This document shows positions 13,056 to 25,230 of a stretch of DNA of 64,000 nt, piece after piece. The DNA is from Steromphala cineraria. Its lineage: Eukaryota; Mollusca; Gastropoda; Trochida; Trochidae. The stretch lies in NCBI GenBank assembly GCA_916613615.1, contig OU744726.1, positions 60,714,987 through 60,778,986 of the forward strand, read 5' to 3'. The notes beneath the pieces are model-generated. The model saw nothing but the letters and a program-made list of their open reading frames with translations, did no database searches and was not told the origin of the DNA. A program made the position numbers and the translations under genes. Every line of letters begins with the position of its first letter. Positions within the stretch are counted from its first letter, which is position 1.

Positions 13056-13365
13056 CACGTGCCACAAAGACAAATGGGCGAAGGTTATCGTTTTGGAGAA
13101 TACAATTCTATTAAAGGGTACGAGCAAGTAACTTGGATAATAAAAGGTATTCAAATGGTTGTTATTGTCAGTCCCAATTGCTGTTCTTTAGTAGGTTTAT
13201 CAGCCGTTATGGACTCATGCTACTCCAGCTATGACAGAGACATCTGTTGTACACTAATTCAGTATAAGTTATAATTGGATTGCTGACTTGTGCAGGTGAA
13301 GTTGCCCTGAGCCTTTCAGGCGTATTATACCTGTTCAACAAAAGCCATAAACAATTAAGGGGCAA
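13056..13365 (+). repeat. Module M1, copy in duplication B
   Basis: This is the partner of 3411-3725. The net 12-base difference from copy A keeps the reading frame, and EQVTWIIKGIQMVVIVSPNC is identical in both. That is a weak hint of constraint, although high overall identity could explain it. Confidence 0.5.
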
Positions 13366-13900
13366 AGCTTGTGGTTATGGACAGTTGTAAAACTATATGG
13401 TTTTTCAGAAGTTTTGAACCCTGACTTACAATACACTAAAAAGTTATAACTTATAACATATCCCTACTGGCCGGACTCATTTATTGCAAACGACAGACGA
13501 TTAATGTCATTTGTCAAAATTTGAAAATCATGTCTATAATTGAAAACTTTAAAATGCAAAATAACGATTCCAGGGTTATAACATCAATTCAAGGGTTGTA
13601 TTAATGCGTTTTTACCATGTTCTCATCACCTTCCTTTCATTTCTAACTATATTAGGAATAATGTAAATAATGCATTTTTTCTTCATATTCTTCTTCTTCA
13701 TATGTATGACGTAGATTACTTTATCACACACTAAATTTTATCACCATGGTTAAAAAAAACTTGATAACTAACTAAGATTCTTCAGATTTGATGCTTTTGT
13801 CAGAAATATACATGATGTAGTTAAAAAGCCTAAAGCATTCTTCATTTACATGAACATCAGTAATCAATGGTCTTCCAACTTTGGAAGTAATCCAACTCCA

Positions 13901-14035
13901 TCTTCATACAATCTGATAACAACCAGTTTACCCCACATATGAGAAGCAATGGCAGTTCGATAAATCATACAGACACACGATCGCTCTGCTCATGACAGGT
14001 GACTTACCACAGAACACTTCCTGTTGACCCCAGAA
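13901..14035 (+). repeat. Module M2, copy in duplication B
   Basis: This is the partner of 4321-4445, with the same CAATCTGATAAC and GACTTACCACAG blocks. The central core is mutated to CGATAAATCATACAGAC. Confidence 0.5.
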
Positions 14036-14702
14036 AGTCGTGAGGGGCCCGCCAGGGGCTCGGCAAGTTTGTCTGCAGTAAAGAATTGTTCTAGATTGGC
14101 ATTGAAAAACCTTTGCGATCAGTCATTAGTGGCAATATTAAAGGAACGTGTTATCAGTAACATATCACTATTGAAAACAATTATAATCTGTTTTTTTCAA
14201 CAATGATCTGTGCTCATAACGTCATGTTGTTGATTTGATTCCCTGTGGAGCCGAAGTAAAAAAGTTTTAACTTCGTTAAAAAGACATTGATTAAATCATA
14301 CAATGAATTGAAAAATGATTTTTCGTGACAAATACCATTTTTTTTAATCTCGTGAATCTCGCATCACCCGTTGCTACGGCACTATTTAAACTTGTTTGAC
14401 TAATACAATTTGATTTCTTACTCAAAATGGTGTTAGTCAAAAAAAACAAAGACCCTCTTGATACGAACCCCAAACAAATCGCGTTCATATAAGATTTACC
14501 ATGATACAGTTGTGTATGTAGAGAAGCAAACTGGAATATATGTTATTATTGTTTGTCTGGCAAAAACCAGAAGATTCTTATCAACTTTCCTAACAAATCA
14601 AACACATAAACAAGGTTATTAATAAAAAAGAGGGAGGTCAACAGTCCTTTGTGATAAATATGATAAGTTGCTCGAAAATGATCATATATCACACAAGTTC
14701 GC

Positions 14703-14726
14703 ATATATATATATATATATATATAT
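14703..14726. repeat. (AT)n microsatellite
   Basis: About 12 AT units in copy B; copy A has only a short run at 5096-5104. Confidence 0.95.
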
Positions 14727-16640
14727 GTTAGACGATCCAAAAATGTCAACAAGATTTATATTGCTAAGACTTTTTTCAGCTTCATTGGATCTGAGAATGT
14801 AATAAGTCAATTTAAAAAATAGCTAGATTCATATTACTAAAAACATAATGATACATCGCATGCAAGTGATAAAATCATTTTATGAAATATGTTTTTTAGT
14901 AATAGCAAACTTCTCATAAAAGTAGATGTAGTTGATAACCTTGAGACTGTAAGGTGATAAGGGCTTGAGGAGATTCACTCAATTAAATATTCATCTTTAC
15001 AACAACAACAAAATCAAAACAATGTAACTTTATTGCAACTTAGTTCCTCAGAAATGACTTATTGCATCGAAGATTTGTAATATAAAGTAATTTCCATTTA
15101 CACACAGAGACAAATTAGATAAGAACACACCTACCATGCAGATTCAGGCATTGGAGCCTTGGCATTTGTAAAGAATCATATTCTATTTCTGAAACATGAG
15201 AAAAAGAGATTTAATCAATTGGATACCTAATATAGTATGTAATTCAATATCGTACATGTATCATATTTTCTAAAGGTCAGTAAGTACACGTACACCACGG
15301 GCACACCTACTAAACAATTGAAAATTATTATGAAAGATGAATATATAATGACCACTCAAGGACATATGGATGTGGGAAGTATATATATATATATACAAAA
15401 AGTTCACAATCTTGAAATTGTTGTTCAGCTCTCAGGTATTATATATTGAAAATATAAGTCAGAAGTAGAATGAATCCATTTTTACTGGCTATTACTTTCA
15501 GCTCAATTTAGGAGCATCTTCAGGCCATATACCATATATATACCGTATACCATATATATAAATATATGTATATATATGTATGTACATGTTAAGAAATTCT
15601 ATTTCGGATTTAATCTACATGTATGTGTGTCACAGCATCGTTTCTGACATCAAACAATTCATTTTTCATCTATCTATCCAATTTTCTGACAAGAGGCTTA
15701 TCTATAACCCAACATTGTTGATATCTGTTATGTGTAAACTATCTCCCTTTCACTGAACATAATACTTACTGTATCATATATAGCAACTGACACGAAAGTG
15801 TTACTACATTGACGTTTCACTACATTTTCTATCTGCCTTTTATCCTTTTGTCCCTAATTTTTTTTTCATTTGACGTTTAAGATCCCAAATTAAAACATAA
15901 TGGAGCTCGATATGGGAAGATATACAACAATCACACTAAAACACGATCACTTTATCTCTTATCAGACAACAAAAAACTTCATTGCAATAATGTCTACGTA
16001 TTTGTTCTCAAAAACATGTCGAAATACGGTTAATTACATACCTATACCTATATTAATTACGATACAAATTGCAATAACGGTCACTAGGTGCAGGTGGTTC
16101 AAATGCACTTATTTGATTTGTGTTCTCAGTTATATCATTATGGTGTGAGTTCAATCGTTTCCAGGAGCAAGAAGTTGAAAGTAATATTGACCAACTTTGC
16201 TAAAATTTTCAATTCGTGGAATATGAATATACTATCATTCTCCTTTGGATCAGTCCTCTGGTCACAGCATCGACGTCTCAATTTCAAGATCTATTAAACT
16301 GACTGGTGGCTGAACTTTTTCTTGTTAGTGATTGTATTGAACTCATCTTCTTTTTGAAAAATGCATTATAACAATATTTTCTTGGTTTCTTACAAAGGTG
16401 TATGTTCAAGTAAATCTTCTAGAAATATCAAATATGGAAAAGGAGTCGTTTTTGATATGATGACTACAAGTTTCCTTCAAAAAGCATTCAATATTTGCAT
16501 ACATATAAACAAAGGTTGAATGTATACAATAATGTATAACATATCTTTAAACTAACCAATATATGTTAAGTTTTATTAAGAGAAACAGTGAAGGTGTTGT
16601 TTAATGTTGGCATTAGTAAAATGTAATAGTACATATATGT

Positions 16641-16875
16641 TAGATTGTAAAAATATATTTTGTTTATACAAATATATTCGTCGTGACATGCTTTGTAACA
16701 TTAGTAGCGTATACCGTTACATTAAATGAGATGATTTGATATGATTAATGTAGTTTGTAATATTTTTATGACACGTTCTCTCATTAGAAAGGTTATTTTG
16801 CGCACCTCTCGTTGTCGCAGGAAGATTATTAACACTCGCATTGGTTAATGATAATTCATCAACAAGTGACTTGAA
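16641..16875 (+). repeat. Module M5, copy in unit B
   Basis: TAGATTGTAAAAATATA matches 7449 in copy A. From about 16678 it shares ATTCGTCGTGACATGCTTTG, GATATGATTAATG, TCTCTCATTAGAAAGG and ATTGGTTAATGATAATTCAT with 43400-43565, 47395-47610 and 50090-50295. The four copies are diverged but collinear. Confidence 0.5.
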
Positions 16876-17780
16876 CCTAATGTCATTTTAATATTGATGT
16901 GTCTTGGTCCAACATTTTGTTGAACTGAGACTCGAGACTGGTCGTTCAAAACATAGCTCTTATTTTGGTAATACAGGTAATACTCATATTACTCATACAC
17001 AATGTTTAGTCACTGTCATTGAAAATAAGAACTTTTCACCAATCACTAAAATAGGTAGCATGAATACCATGATATTTAATATCGTTATGTGATTTGATAT
17101 TGAGCTCAACTCGACTGTTTTTGTTGATCCCTACGAATTACTTTGCAATGCGTTACTTAAAGGCGGGATGATAAGGAAGTCTTGCTCGACAGCAATTTTT
17201 TTTTCAAGTCAGGTTTCTGAACTGGACAAACAATTAAATAAATACATGTCATATTCCGTGTCTCTGTGCTGAATACGTTCTGAGGTGTGCTTATCTACAG
17301 GGCGACTGATAATATGCATCCTTCATATCATATGTAAGCTAAATTCTCCAAAATAATCATAAACAATATTAAAAGCACAAACAATGTGTTAAGTATTTCA
17401 TACATGTTCAAGATTTATTTTATATATATGATAACTCTGACGAAGATCTATAGATAATAAGTTTTGAGACCTTTACCTGGATTGAACGTGCAGCACGGGA
17501 GAGGAGCTCTTTAGTTATATCCGTTTTATGAATAAATGGGTTTGTGAAAACGCTCTTTGTGTTCCATAAATTGCTTAATATATGACATAATGCAAGTATT
17601 GTTTTTCTCTCACCTGTAATTATTGACAGATTGCAGTTTTTATGGATATGAGGTAATATGAAATGAACAATTGTACACTTCGTTCTACCTAAATAGACAT
17701 CATATAACTGTGTGAAATAGACAGAGTGACGCTAATTCATTTGCTAAAATAAGTAACATTGATGACAAAATTAAAAGGAA

Positions 17781-17951
17781 TTACCAAATACACTTAACAT
17801 AATCCTCAAAGTGCAAGGAAAAGTAGTTACCAAATACACCTAACATAATCCTCAAAGTGCAAGGAAAAGTAGTTACCAAATACACCTAACATAATCCTCA
17901 AAGTGCAAGGAAAAGGAGTTACCAAATACACCTAACATAATCCTCAAAGTG
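17781..17951 (+). repeat. 46-bp minisatellite, about 3.7 copies
   Basis: Units start TTACCAAATACACCTAACAT at 17781, 17827, 17873 and 17919. They are nearly identical, with a T/C change in the first and a T/G change in the third. The last unit is cut after AAAGTG. Confidence 0.97.
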
Positions 17952-18752
17952 AACCAGAGTAAGAGTAGTTGTCATTCAAGATTCACAAATTTATACATAT
18001 TAATATATTATATTAATAAGTATAAGTGATAATCAGACGTTTTCCTGTTTATATATTTTTTTTATTACCTATATCGAAACATTATTGATTCGTGAATGTA
18101 ATGCAATGCAATAGCCAAAAAGAACTGTTTGATTGATTGTTCACACCTCTGATTCTGTTTCTAAATTTATGGTGTGGATTGTCATGACCATGTGGATTAT
18201 GTTTCATATTCTTAAATATAGATAGCCTCTCATTGAAAGGGAAATTATCTGTAATTCAATATAACTAGCTGCAGAAAGCTACAACCTTTCCGTAGCGGAT
18301 GAGTAACCCAGCACGGAGGGAACACACTTGTGTCATGCGTTATTCTCCATCATTTTGATTGATTAGGAAAATCTATCTAAGTCTGTGTTGATTTTGGTTA
18401 TGTTACAAAAATAGGGACACGATTCCTTAAAAACGGACAAAACACATCAGTTATAGAGGTGTGCTCCTTAACAGCACACGGACTGCATTACATTCTAGAC
18501 ATTACTCCGTATCAAATAGGCTTAAGATTACCAAAATCTTCGAAGAATTATGCTGGGTCGTTGCTAGGTCTAATGTTACAACAGTTTGTAATTTGTTAGA
18601 TGCATAATGTTTAAACATGTAGAACTTCTAGGTAATAACAAGCTTTTGCATACATCAGTAGAAACTCATGATCATGTTCAAGATGGCTGATCTTTACACT
18701 TGTATTCACCCGGGTCATTGTTATCAAAATAAGGTAAAGAGGGCAAAACAAA

Positions 18753-18825
18753 CCTAAATCCATTTGCCGGATCCAAGTATACCATTTTAACAAGCATACG
18801 AAGGATCCCGGCAAATGGATATAGG
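18753..18825. repeat. Inverted repeat (hairpin)
   Basis: Arms of about 22 bp (CCTAAATCCATTTGCCGGAT at 18753 and its inverted counterpart ending at 18825) surround a 28-bp loop. The arms differ by one substitution and one indel. This may be a remnant of a foldback element. Confidence 0.8.
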
Positions 18826-18852
18826 GTTTTTCTACCCCTTGGTAACATTCAC

Positions 18853-19120
18853 GACCTTAAGTGTTTGAGTGAGTTGAATTTTAACGTGTTGTCAGCAATA
18901 ATTCAGCTGATTAACGCGTACAATCCAAAAGAGTGTAGACAGATCCGATAGAAAGAAGATCAACAGGATGAGGGAACAGACGGAAGAAAGGCAAAATGGG
19001 GAAAGACATAGAGAGAGAAAGACGGCAGGTTTTAGAATGACTCAAATTTGGTCTGGCTTCTACCCATTGACCTATCAAGCTTGGGTAGGTATTCCAGGAG
19101 AATGTAAGTTCCAACCGGCA
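18853..19120 (+). repeat. GAGTGAGT-type repeat, long fragment
   Basis: TTTGAGTGAGTTGAATTTTA, TGTTGTCAGCAATAATTCAG, then purine-rich AGAGAGAAAGACGGCAGG and TTTGGTCTGGCTTCTACCC. The second half matches 23860-23942. Repeats opening GAGTGAGTGAGTT are common in molluscs. Confidence 0.6.
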
Positions 19121-19964
19121 TAGTTCTCAGGATCACAAAGGCACACAAGCACCACACCATGTTTTCAGTCAGAATAATCGGAAAACTGTTCAAAACAAGT
19201 TAAATCCAAACGCACTCAAACATTAATATATTGTTACTAGAGCTCAACATTGGTAGCTTTATATGTAGTTCCTGCACACATTGTTTGTGTTTCATATTCC
19301 TATTTGCATGTTGGTAATTTATAGAGGATGTAGTACAATACAAACCCAATTTGATCTAAACCATTAATTTTCAGACCTGAAAATACATTTAAGGCCAACA
19401 AAAAGGTTGATAAAATTTTAATTAAACGTTGAGTTATACACAACAAGTGCCATCATTTATATCAATATAACTCATTTTTAAGACCAGACATTCCAATAAG
19501 CCAGTTAATAAACTTTTTATGACAATAAGCTTAAATGATGTTGACTATTAGAACAATGAAACACATGATCGATATATGAAATATCCTTCATCTCAAAGAA
19601 AATAGGACGTTGGTTTTAATTTACAAAATATTGCGCAAAATATTTGATTTAAGAATTACTTTGTCTTTAAGATATGTTTCTACGTTTGTGAGTTTTATTT
19701 GCAAAGTTATTTAGAATACACGTAACGTTTATTTATTAACAATGAATTTTTCGACCTTGAAAAGTTAATGATATAACATTGTTTGGATAAATACGAAAAT
19801 AAATTAATTATTGAAAAACAGAGTTTTGTCATTTTACTTGGAAATATAGTAAAACTTATTTCTTACCAAATGAAGTGGTTAACTTGTGTGTACATATAAT
19901 GGCCGGACTTGATATATCCAATGCCAGAGAATAATTAATCACTATCAGAAGGGATTTATAAAAA

Positions 19965-20060
19965 TGTTCATCAAAGTCAACATAACTATGCAGGAACATT
20001 CAATTACTTTGATCGAATCACATGAGTTCTGATTATCTATTGTTTAATATTATCAGACTG
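19965..20060 (+). repeat. Module M6, copy 2
   Basis: GTTCATCAAAGTCAACATAA, GGAACATTCAATTACTTTGA and TCGAATCACATGAG, then TAATATTATCAGACTGCTGC. A TTAA-flanked MITE follows at 20155. Confidence 0.5.
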
Positions 20061-20154
20061 CTGCTCCCTTTCCCTAGCCATGTGATGTGCCATGTTTTAA
20101 CTGGATCAGCCTCTGGGGTCTTATTTCAGGTATCAGTTTCTCGTACTCTTTTAC

Positions 20155-20493
20155 TTAAAGGGGCAGTAGCACATTTTTTGGTATTTTTATATCTTAAGAA
20201 TTTCACTGAAAATTGTACGTAATGATAAATGTATTATTTTGATAGGGTCAAAAATCTCATAACAAAAACCAAACGTCCTTAGTTAGAAAGTATGAAGATT
20301 CGCCTTTTTGTGTGAACACCTATAATTCATTTTCCGTAAGAAAATGGAATCGCATGGCTAAACTTTACAATATATATTTGAATCGTTACTGCTCCATTTA
20401 GTCTAAATGCGTTGTCTTTAAGTTGGAACCATAATTTTCATTTTCCTGACAACACCTTATATTCCCCCTAAAAACGTGCTACTGCCCCTTTAA
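20155..20493 (-). mobile_element. TTAA-flanked MITE, full copy, reverse orientation
   Basis: TTAAAGGGGCAGTAGCACAT at the left and ACGTGCTACTGCCCCTTTAA at the right, with the CATCACC-side interior (ACACCTTATATTCCCCC) near the right end. The orientation is therefore opposite to 5298-5664. Confidence 0.9.
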
Positions 20494-20499
20494 TTCATT

Positions 20500-20610
20500 C
20501 TCTCACCTGAGAAGCAGACTGGATATGCCTCTCTGGGGAGAGAATGCTAAATCAACATGACTTGATCTGCCTCTGTGGGGAGAGAATGCTGATGTAATAG
20601 CATCGTATAA
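20500..20610 (+). repeat. Two-unit direct repeat
   Basis: GACTGGATATGCCTCTCTGG and GACTTGATCTGCCTCTGTGG, each followed by GGAGAGAATGCT, lie about 40 bp apart. A further relative, GTTGATCTGCGCAAGCCACT then GTGGGGAGAGAG, is at 40941-40975. Confidence 0.65.
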
Positions 20611-21734
20611 TTTATCACAATCATTTTAAGAGAGTTAATGGTCTGTCTATTTCAAAAGATCGGAACACTCTTTTATAAGATAAGTTTTGTTTGTTAAGTT
20701 TGTATTTTTGAGTTTTCTAGGGATTTATGTCATGTCGAGGGACTTTTAGTCTGGGGCATTTTAAAAAAGACAAAGAATTTATATAAGTTTCAATGCTAAT
20801 CTAACATATTATAAAGTTATACACATTAGGGAGGACTGACTCTCGGCGTTGTCATGTTTGAAATACTTGCAATACTATTTATGCAAGCTTACTTATCAAC
20901 TGAAAAGGTACGAAACAGATATAAGAAGATGATAACCTTGATATTCTAGATTTGGAAAAAAACTGTTGTCTATTGGAGTTATCCTAGTATTTATTTCAGT
21001 CAGTTTTGATTTTAAATTTTCTTACAAAATGTTTAAAATGCATTTCGTCTTCATAATGACGTGAAGTTGAGATGTATAAAATACATCTCTGCAGAATATA
21101 AGATTGCTTTACCTATATATATTTGCCAACTGAATTCTGTAACAAAATGAAAACCACCTGTCAATGTCATGTTAATGGAAGCAAAACATTTATCAACATT
21201 ACATGTATGTCAAAGTGTGTTTGTGGTTCAACACTTTGCAAATGCTGAAACGTTACCAAATACAAGAAATGAATAACAACAAAATTAGGTAAGTGTGGTT
21301 GGAGTTGAATCTCCATTTAAATCTGAACTGTATTACTCTATCGTCTTGAATGTCATGTAAACAGTGCTGACAAGTCAATATCATTAGACTTGCCAAGCAA
21401 GGAATAAATGTAACATCTGTATATGATGTTACCCTTGGTAAAAAAACACCTTCAATATCTACCTGAAATGTTTAAGGTGCACAACTTAAAGAGACGTCTC
21501 ACTGATAAACCTATTAACAATAACTGATCTGTTTCCAATATGTTTAGTTTCTATTATAACTAATAATACATTTTATCCACTAAAACAGGTTCCAGATTTT
21601 ATCGTGACGGGCTTATTAACCGTTCTGAATTGAACATACGTTCGTCAGTAGTTCAATGTACTGCATTCATATAATAAAATCTTCCTGCGCTGAAGATTAT
21701 TCTTGTCAATTCCCTGCACAACATTCCACTATTT

Positions 21735-21905
21735 AAGGGTCCGATTCAATCTACGCACAATCTGATAATATTTTATGACTTTGAAAATGGCCGGTTGACT
21801 TGACCACAGATCGCAATCACTCAAAGTGACGTACGGACACTGGCTTCTTGCCATGGTTACTAACCATGGAACATTTCTATCTGACCCAATAAACATGAAA
21901 CATGT
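21735..21905 (+). repeat. Module M2, diverged copy
   Basis: GGGTCCGATTCAATCTAC, CAATCTGATAAT, GGTTGACTTGACCACAGATC and CAATCACTCAAAGTGACG match the order of the other M2 copies. It lies outside the A/B duplication, so it belongs to an older round of copying. Confidence 0.45.
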
Positions 21906-22380
21906 AAATCATCTAGATAACCTGCACCCTTGGTCACAAGTGTTATAAATTTGTTAAGCAATCCGTTATACTTATAGAATGAAAGGCAATGTACCAGGTA
22001 TATGTACATGTATATGGTTAGATGTATATTTTGTGTTTTAATAAGTTCTATATAGCCGTTTTGTTAACAAAACATTTTATGGGAAATGTTCTCGTATCTA
22101 CAGTTGTACGTTATAGAGTACAATATTTCTTGTACATACTCAGATATGAATTAGATATTTTAATATTATGTCAGAATTAAAATATTTTCAAAAGCAGAAT
22201 ATTTCAAAGGTACATGTGTATCATAAACAAATATCAATACTTCAAGAAGTGGTAAGTTTTATAAGAGTTCCGAGAAAAATCAAGTAATACTGTCTATGTA
22301 CGTGTTCATTAAAACTACGTATAACGTTGCTATGCATTTGATAAACAATTCCTATAAATAGATACCAATGAGTATTTTCG

Positions 22381-22555
22381 GTGCCGCCGTTTAACAAGCC
22401 CCTTGTTCAGGTACCCATTTGTATAGCTGGGTGAACTGAGTGCAATGTGGATGAAGTGTCTTGCCCAGGGACACAACACAGAATGAAACCCAAGTCAAAA
22501 TATTTTGGTGTCTCCACCGGGATTCAAACCCGGGTCTCAGGTGCTCCACAGAGGG
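22381..22555 (-). mobile_element. Second SINE-like repeat with minus-strand B box
   Basis: On the minus strand a B box GGTTTGAATCC (22520-22530) sits in CCCGGGTTTGAATCCCGG. Toward lower coordinates lies GTGTCTTGCCCAGGGACACA (plus strand), a block that recurs in many invertebrate repeats. No clear A box is visible, so the 5' part may be lost. Confidence 0.5.
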
Positions 22556-23810
22556 AGAAGTCTGTTTCCTTTCATTTTAGTTTTTTTTTCTATATAATCT
22601 GTCACATTGAATTTATCTAATTAGTTTTGCTTTGAATTATGATTTAAACTGTAAACAATCTGAAATAGATTTGGTTTTCGTGATTTCTATGTTCACAAAT
22701 TAGGGCAGAAAAACTAGGCTGTCAATTTTAACTTACAAAAATAGTCTCAATGCGTATGTAGGTAAATTCTCAAACATAGATGTAAGGACATCCTGCCATT
22801 GTAATCGGTTTGGGTTAATAAAGCTTTCAAATTAAAAGCCTACATGGAAATATGCTACATTGATTGTTGTGACCCGGCAAGGCTTGTACCTGCATACAAG
22901 TGGACTGTTTAAATTTGTTTGGATTAATGCCCACAATTAGGAAAATAAGAGACAACGATCAAATGTTTTGACAATACGCAGTATTTTACGTTAGAAGGGA
23001 CTGTATTAAATTAAACAAAATGTTTTTCCGTCGTGAGGTTGGTGATTTGGAGATGAACGCCGCTGTCATGAGTATTTCATAATAAGATGAAGGGTTTTTA
23101 ACTTAAAACAATTAATGCAACCAGATTTTTTTATGAGGCTGTAGGCATTCTTACGTGTAGGTATTGCTGAACATGACTTTTAATTAGTAATTAAAAGATG
23201 CGAGATATCAGAATAAATCACACATATAGGTACAATATCTAAATTTGTCATATTTTGAATGATCCGAACAATTGAACATGTTTAATTAAGCTAAATCTTA
23301 AGAAGGTAGTTCATCAATTATCGGCAATGAGTTAGAAACATATATCACGAAGAATGTCAACAATTTAAATATATTTTATGAATAGTATGAAAAATGTATC
23401 AATATTATATTTAATTAACGAGAGTCTATATCATAATAAGGTGAAGAACAGTGTCATATAAAACCAGGGAATCTTTAGTTTCATGTAATATAATTCCTAA
23501 TATACATGTTTGAGATTCTTACACGTACACGACTTACTGAATGTCAGGTCTGCACCTTGAACTTATTTACATAATGCAAAGATCAGATAACGACATAGCT
23601 GTCAGCTAAAGGCAGTAGTCTTGGAATTAGATTTTTTATGTTTTTATATTTCATATGTCAAAAGTGAAAAGGTGAAACTTTACAATTCGAAACTTTCATT
23701 CTGATAAGTTATTTCATAAGAGTTTGTAAACATGTATGTACACACTGCTAAGGTCAACTGGTACTCTAAATATTAAATTGGAAAATACCCGGTATTCATA
23801 TGCTCAATCA

Positions 23811-23942
23811 ACGAGTGAGTGAGTTGGGGTTTAACTTGTTGCCAGCAGGAAAGACGAAAATAAAGGCAGAGTGAAAGATAGGAAGCAGGTTTTGGAACCA
23901 CTCCTATTTTGTCTGGCTTCACCCTTTTACGAGGTCTGAGAA
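23811..23942 (+). repeat. GAGTGAGT-type repeat, short fragment
   Basis: ACGAGTGAGTGAGTTGGGGT, TTAACTTGTTGCCAGCAG, then GCAGGTTTTGGAACCACTCC and TTTTGTCTGGCTTCACCC, a shortened relative of 18853-19120. Confidence 0.6.
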
Positions 23943-25114
23943 TATACTTATAACTTTATGTCCACTTAAAATTATGAAAAGAATGTCTATAAACGCTAGG
24001 AAAACATATACCTTAATAAAAGTGTCATAACAGAGAAACAGTTTACAATGAAAGATATTTCCCTTGATGGAAACTCCTGATGAATTTCTAGTGTCCTACT
24101 TCAAAACCAAAATGGTTCCATCATCACAAACAGCAGCAGTTTTTTCTGCAATAATTATCATTTGATTGACTACTGGCGTCTTAGAAACACTGAACTAATA
24201 CGTTTTATTATTTTGTAATTCGGCGAAACTTCAATTTTATTGCCGAAGATTGAATAATTGTTAATTGTATGTTTCAATCATGTAATGGCATCTTCATGAA
24301 AACTTTCACCAGGAATATGAAGAATTTGATTCAGCTCCCCGTATTTCAAAAGTTTGTTATCACATGACAAATGCATACTTTTGTGTAGTCATCTTTCCCG
24401 AAATGTATCCTGTTTTATAAAGCAGAAGGATATTGTTCTAACATTTCGATTTCAGGTTTAAGAAAAGCAACGTCAAATGATACCTAGTGCCATTAGTATC
24501 AGTATATATTTTCCTTCAGTTTTTGGAACAAGATTGAGAAATTTGTATCTTGCAATCACCAAATACCATCTTACCAAAGTCAATCTGAGAATATGACCAT
24601 TTGTGCAACCTCTTCGTACAGTTATAATGATTTAATACAGAGTTTTATCAATTATATACTTATGATAATTATAACAAATGTTAAAATTTAAATTTTGTAC
24701 ACGAATAAAACTAAATCAAGTTTGGTCTCTAAGTTATAATAACAAGAAGGCATCCAACAGTAATAAGTAACTTATGTCCTCAACTTTAATCAGGTTATAA
24801 TGATTATTATTATTAACCGTCAAATAACAAATAACAATAATTACATTTTGTAAAATCCTGCTTATTGACATTTATAATTTCAGTCTTCAATAACTAATGT
24901 CTCATCGATCAGATTTTGTTAGATTCAAATCATTATCGTCTATCAATATCCTCTTTTTGGTAATGAACCCAATTAGCATTACCAAGAGTCATTTATTCTC
25001 ATTCACCTGGATAATACCGCTACCATTCAATCATTTCACTATCAATGGACAATGATTCATTTTGTAAGGGACTTGATATCTTGGAATCTCTAAAGCGGAA
25101 ATAAGTGCCAAATG

Positions 25115-25230
25115 GAGGGACGGGGTTTCTCTAAAGCAGGTCTCGGCAACTTTATCTGTAGTAGAGGACTGTTCTACACGTACTAAGGTTTGTGAGCAAT
25201 GCTACACTGAATTTCAGGGCAGTACCACCC
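25115..25230 (+). mobile_element. SINE body fragment
   Basis: GGTCTCGGCAACTTTATCTG, TAGAGGACTGTTCTACACGT and AGCAATGCTACACTGAATTT match the body of the SINE at 48183-48345. The tRNA head is missing. Confidence 0.6.

Larger units (their letters stand above)
9679..16465 (+). repeat. Segmental duplication, copy B
   Basis: This is a same-strand copy of 1-6629, so a direct tandem repeat with a period of about 9.7 kb. Copy B lacks the MITE of copy A and has its own insertions: about 30 bp near 10375-10400, AT-rich sequence near 15380-15560 and roughly 500 bp near 15800-16320. The divergence is too high for two haplotypes wrongly joined in most species, so a true old tandem duplication is more likely. 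Confidence 0.95.
16876..19964. other. No gene seen
   Basis: Besides the minisatellite, the hairpin and the GAGTGAGT repeat listed separately, nothing is recognised. Short frames at 16904-17092 (+), 18611-18814 (-) and 18911-19114 (-) have no supporting signals; the last lies in the GAGTGAGT repeat. Confidence 0.5.

Noticed and set aside
17781..17951. A CRISPR array
   Set aside because: The repeat has no unique spacers and the sequence is eukaryotic. It is a plain minisatellite.
22510..22545. A minus-strand tRNA gene
   Set aside because: Only a B box is seen, with no A box or acceptor stem, so a SINE remnant is more likely.
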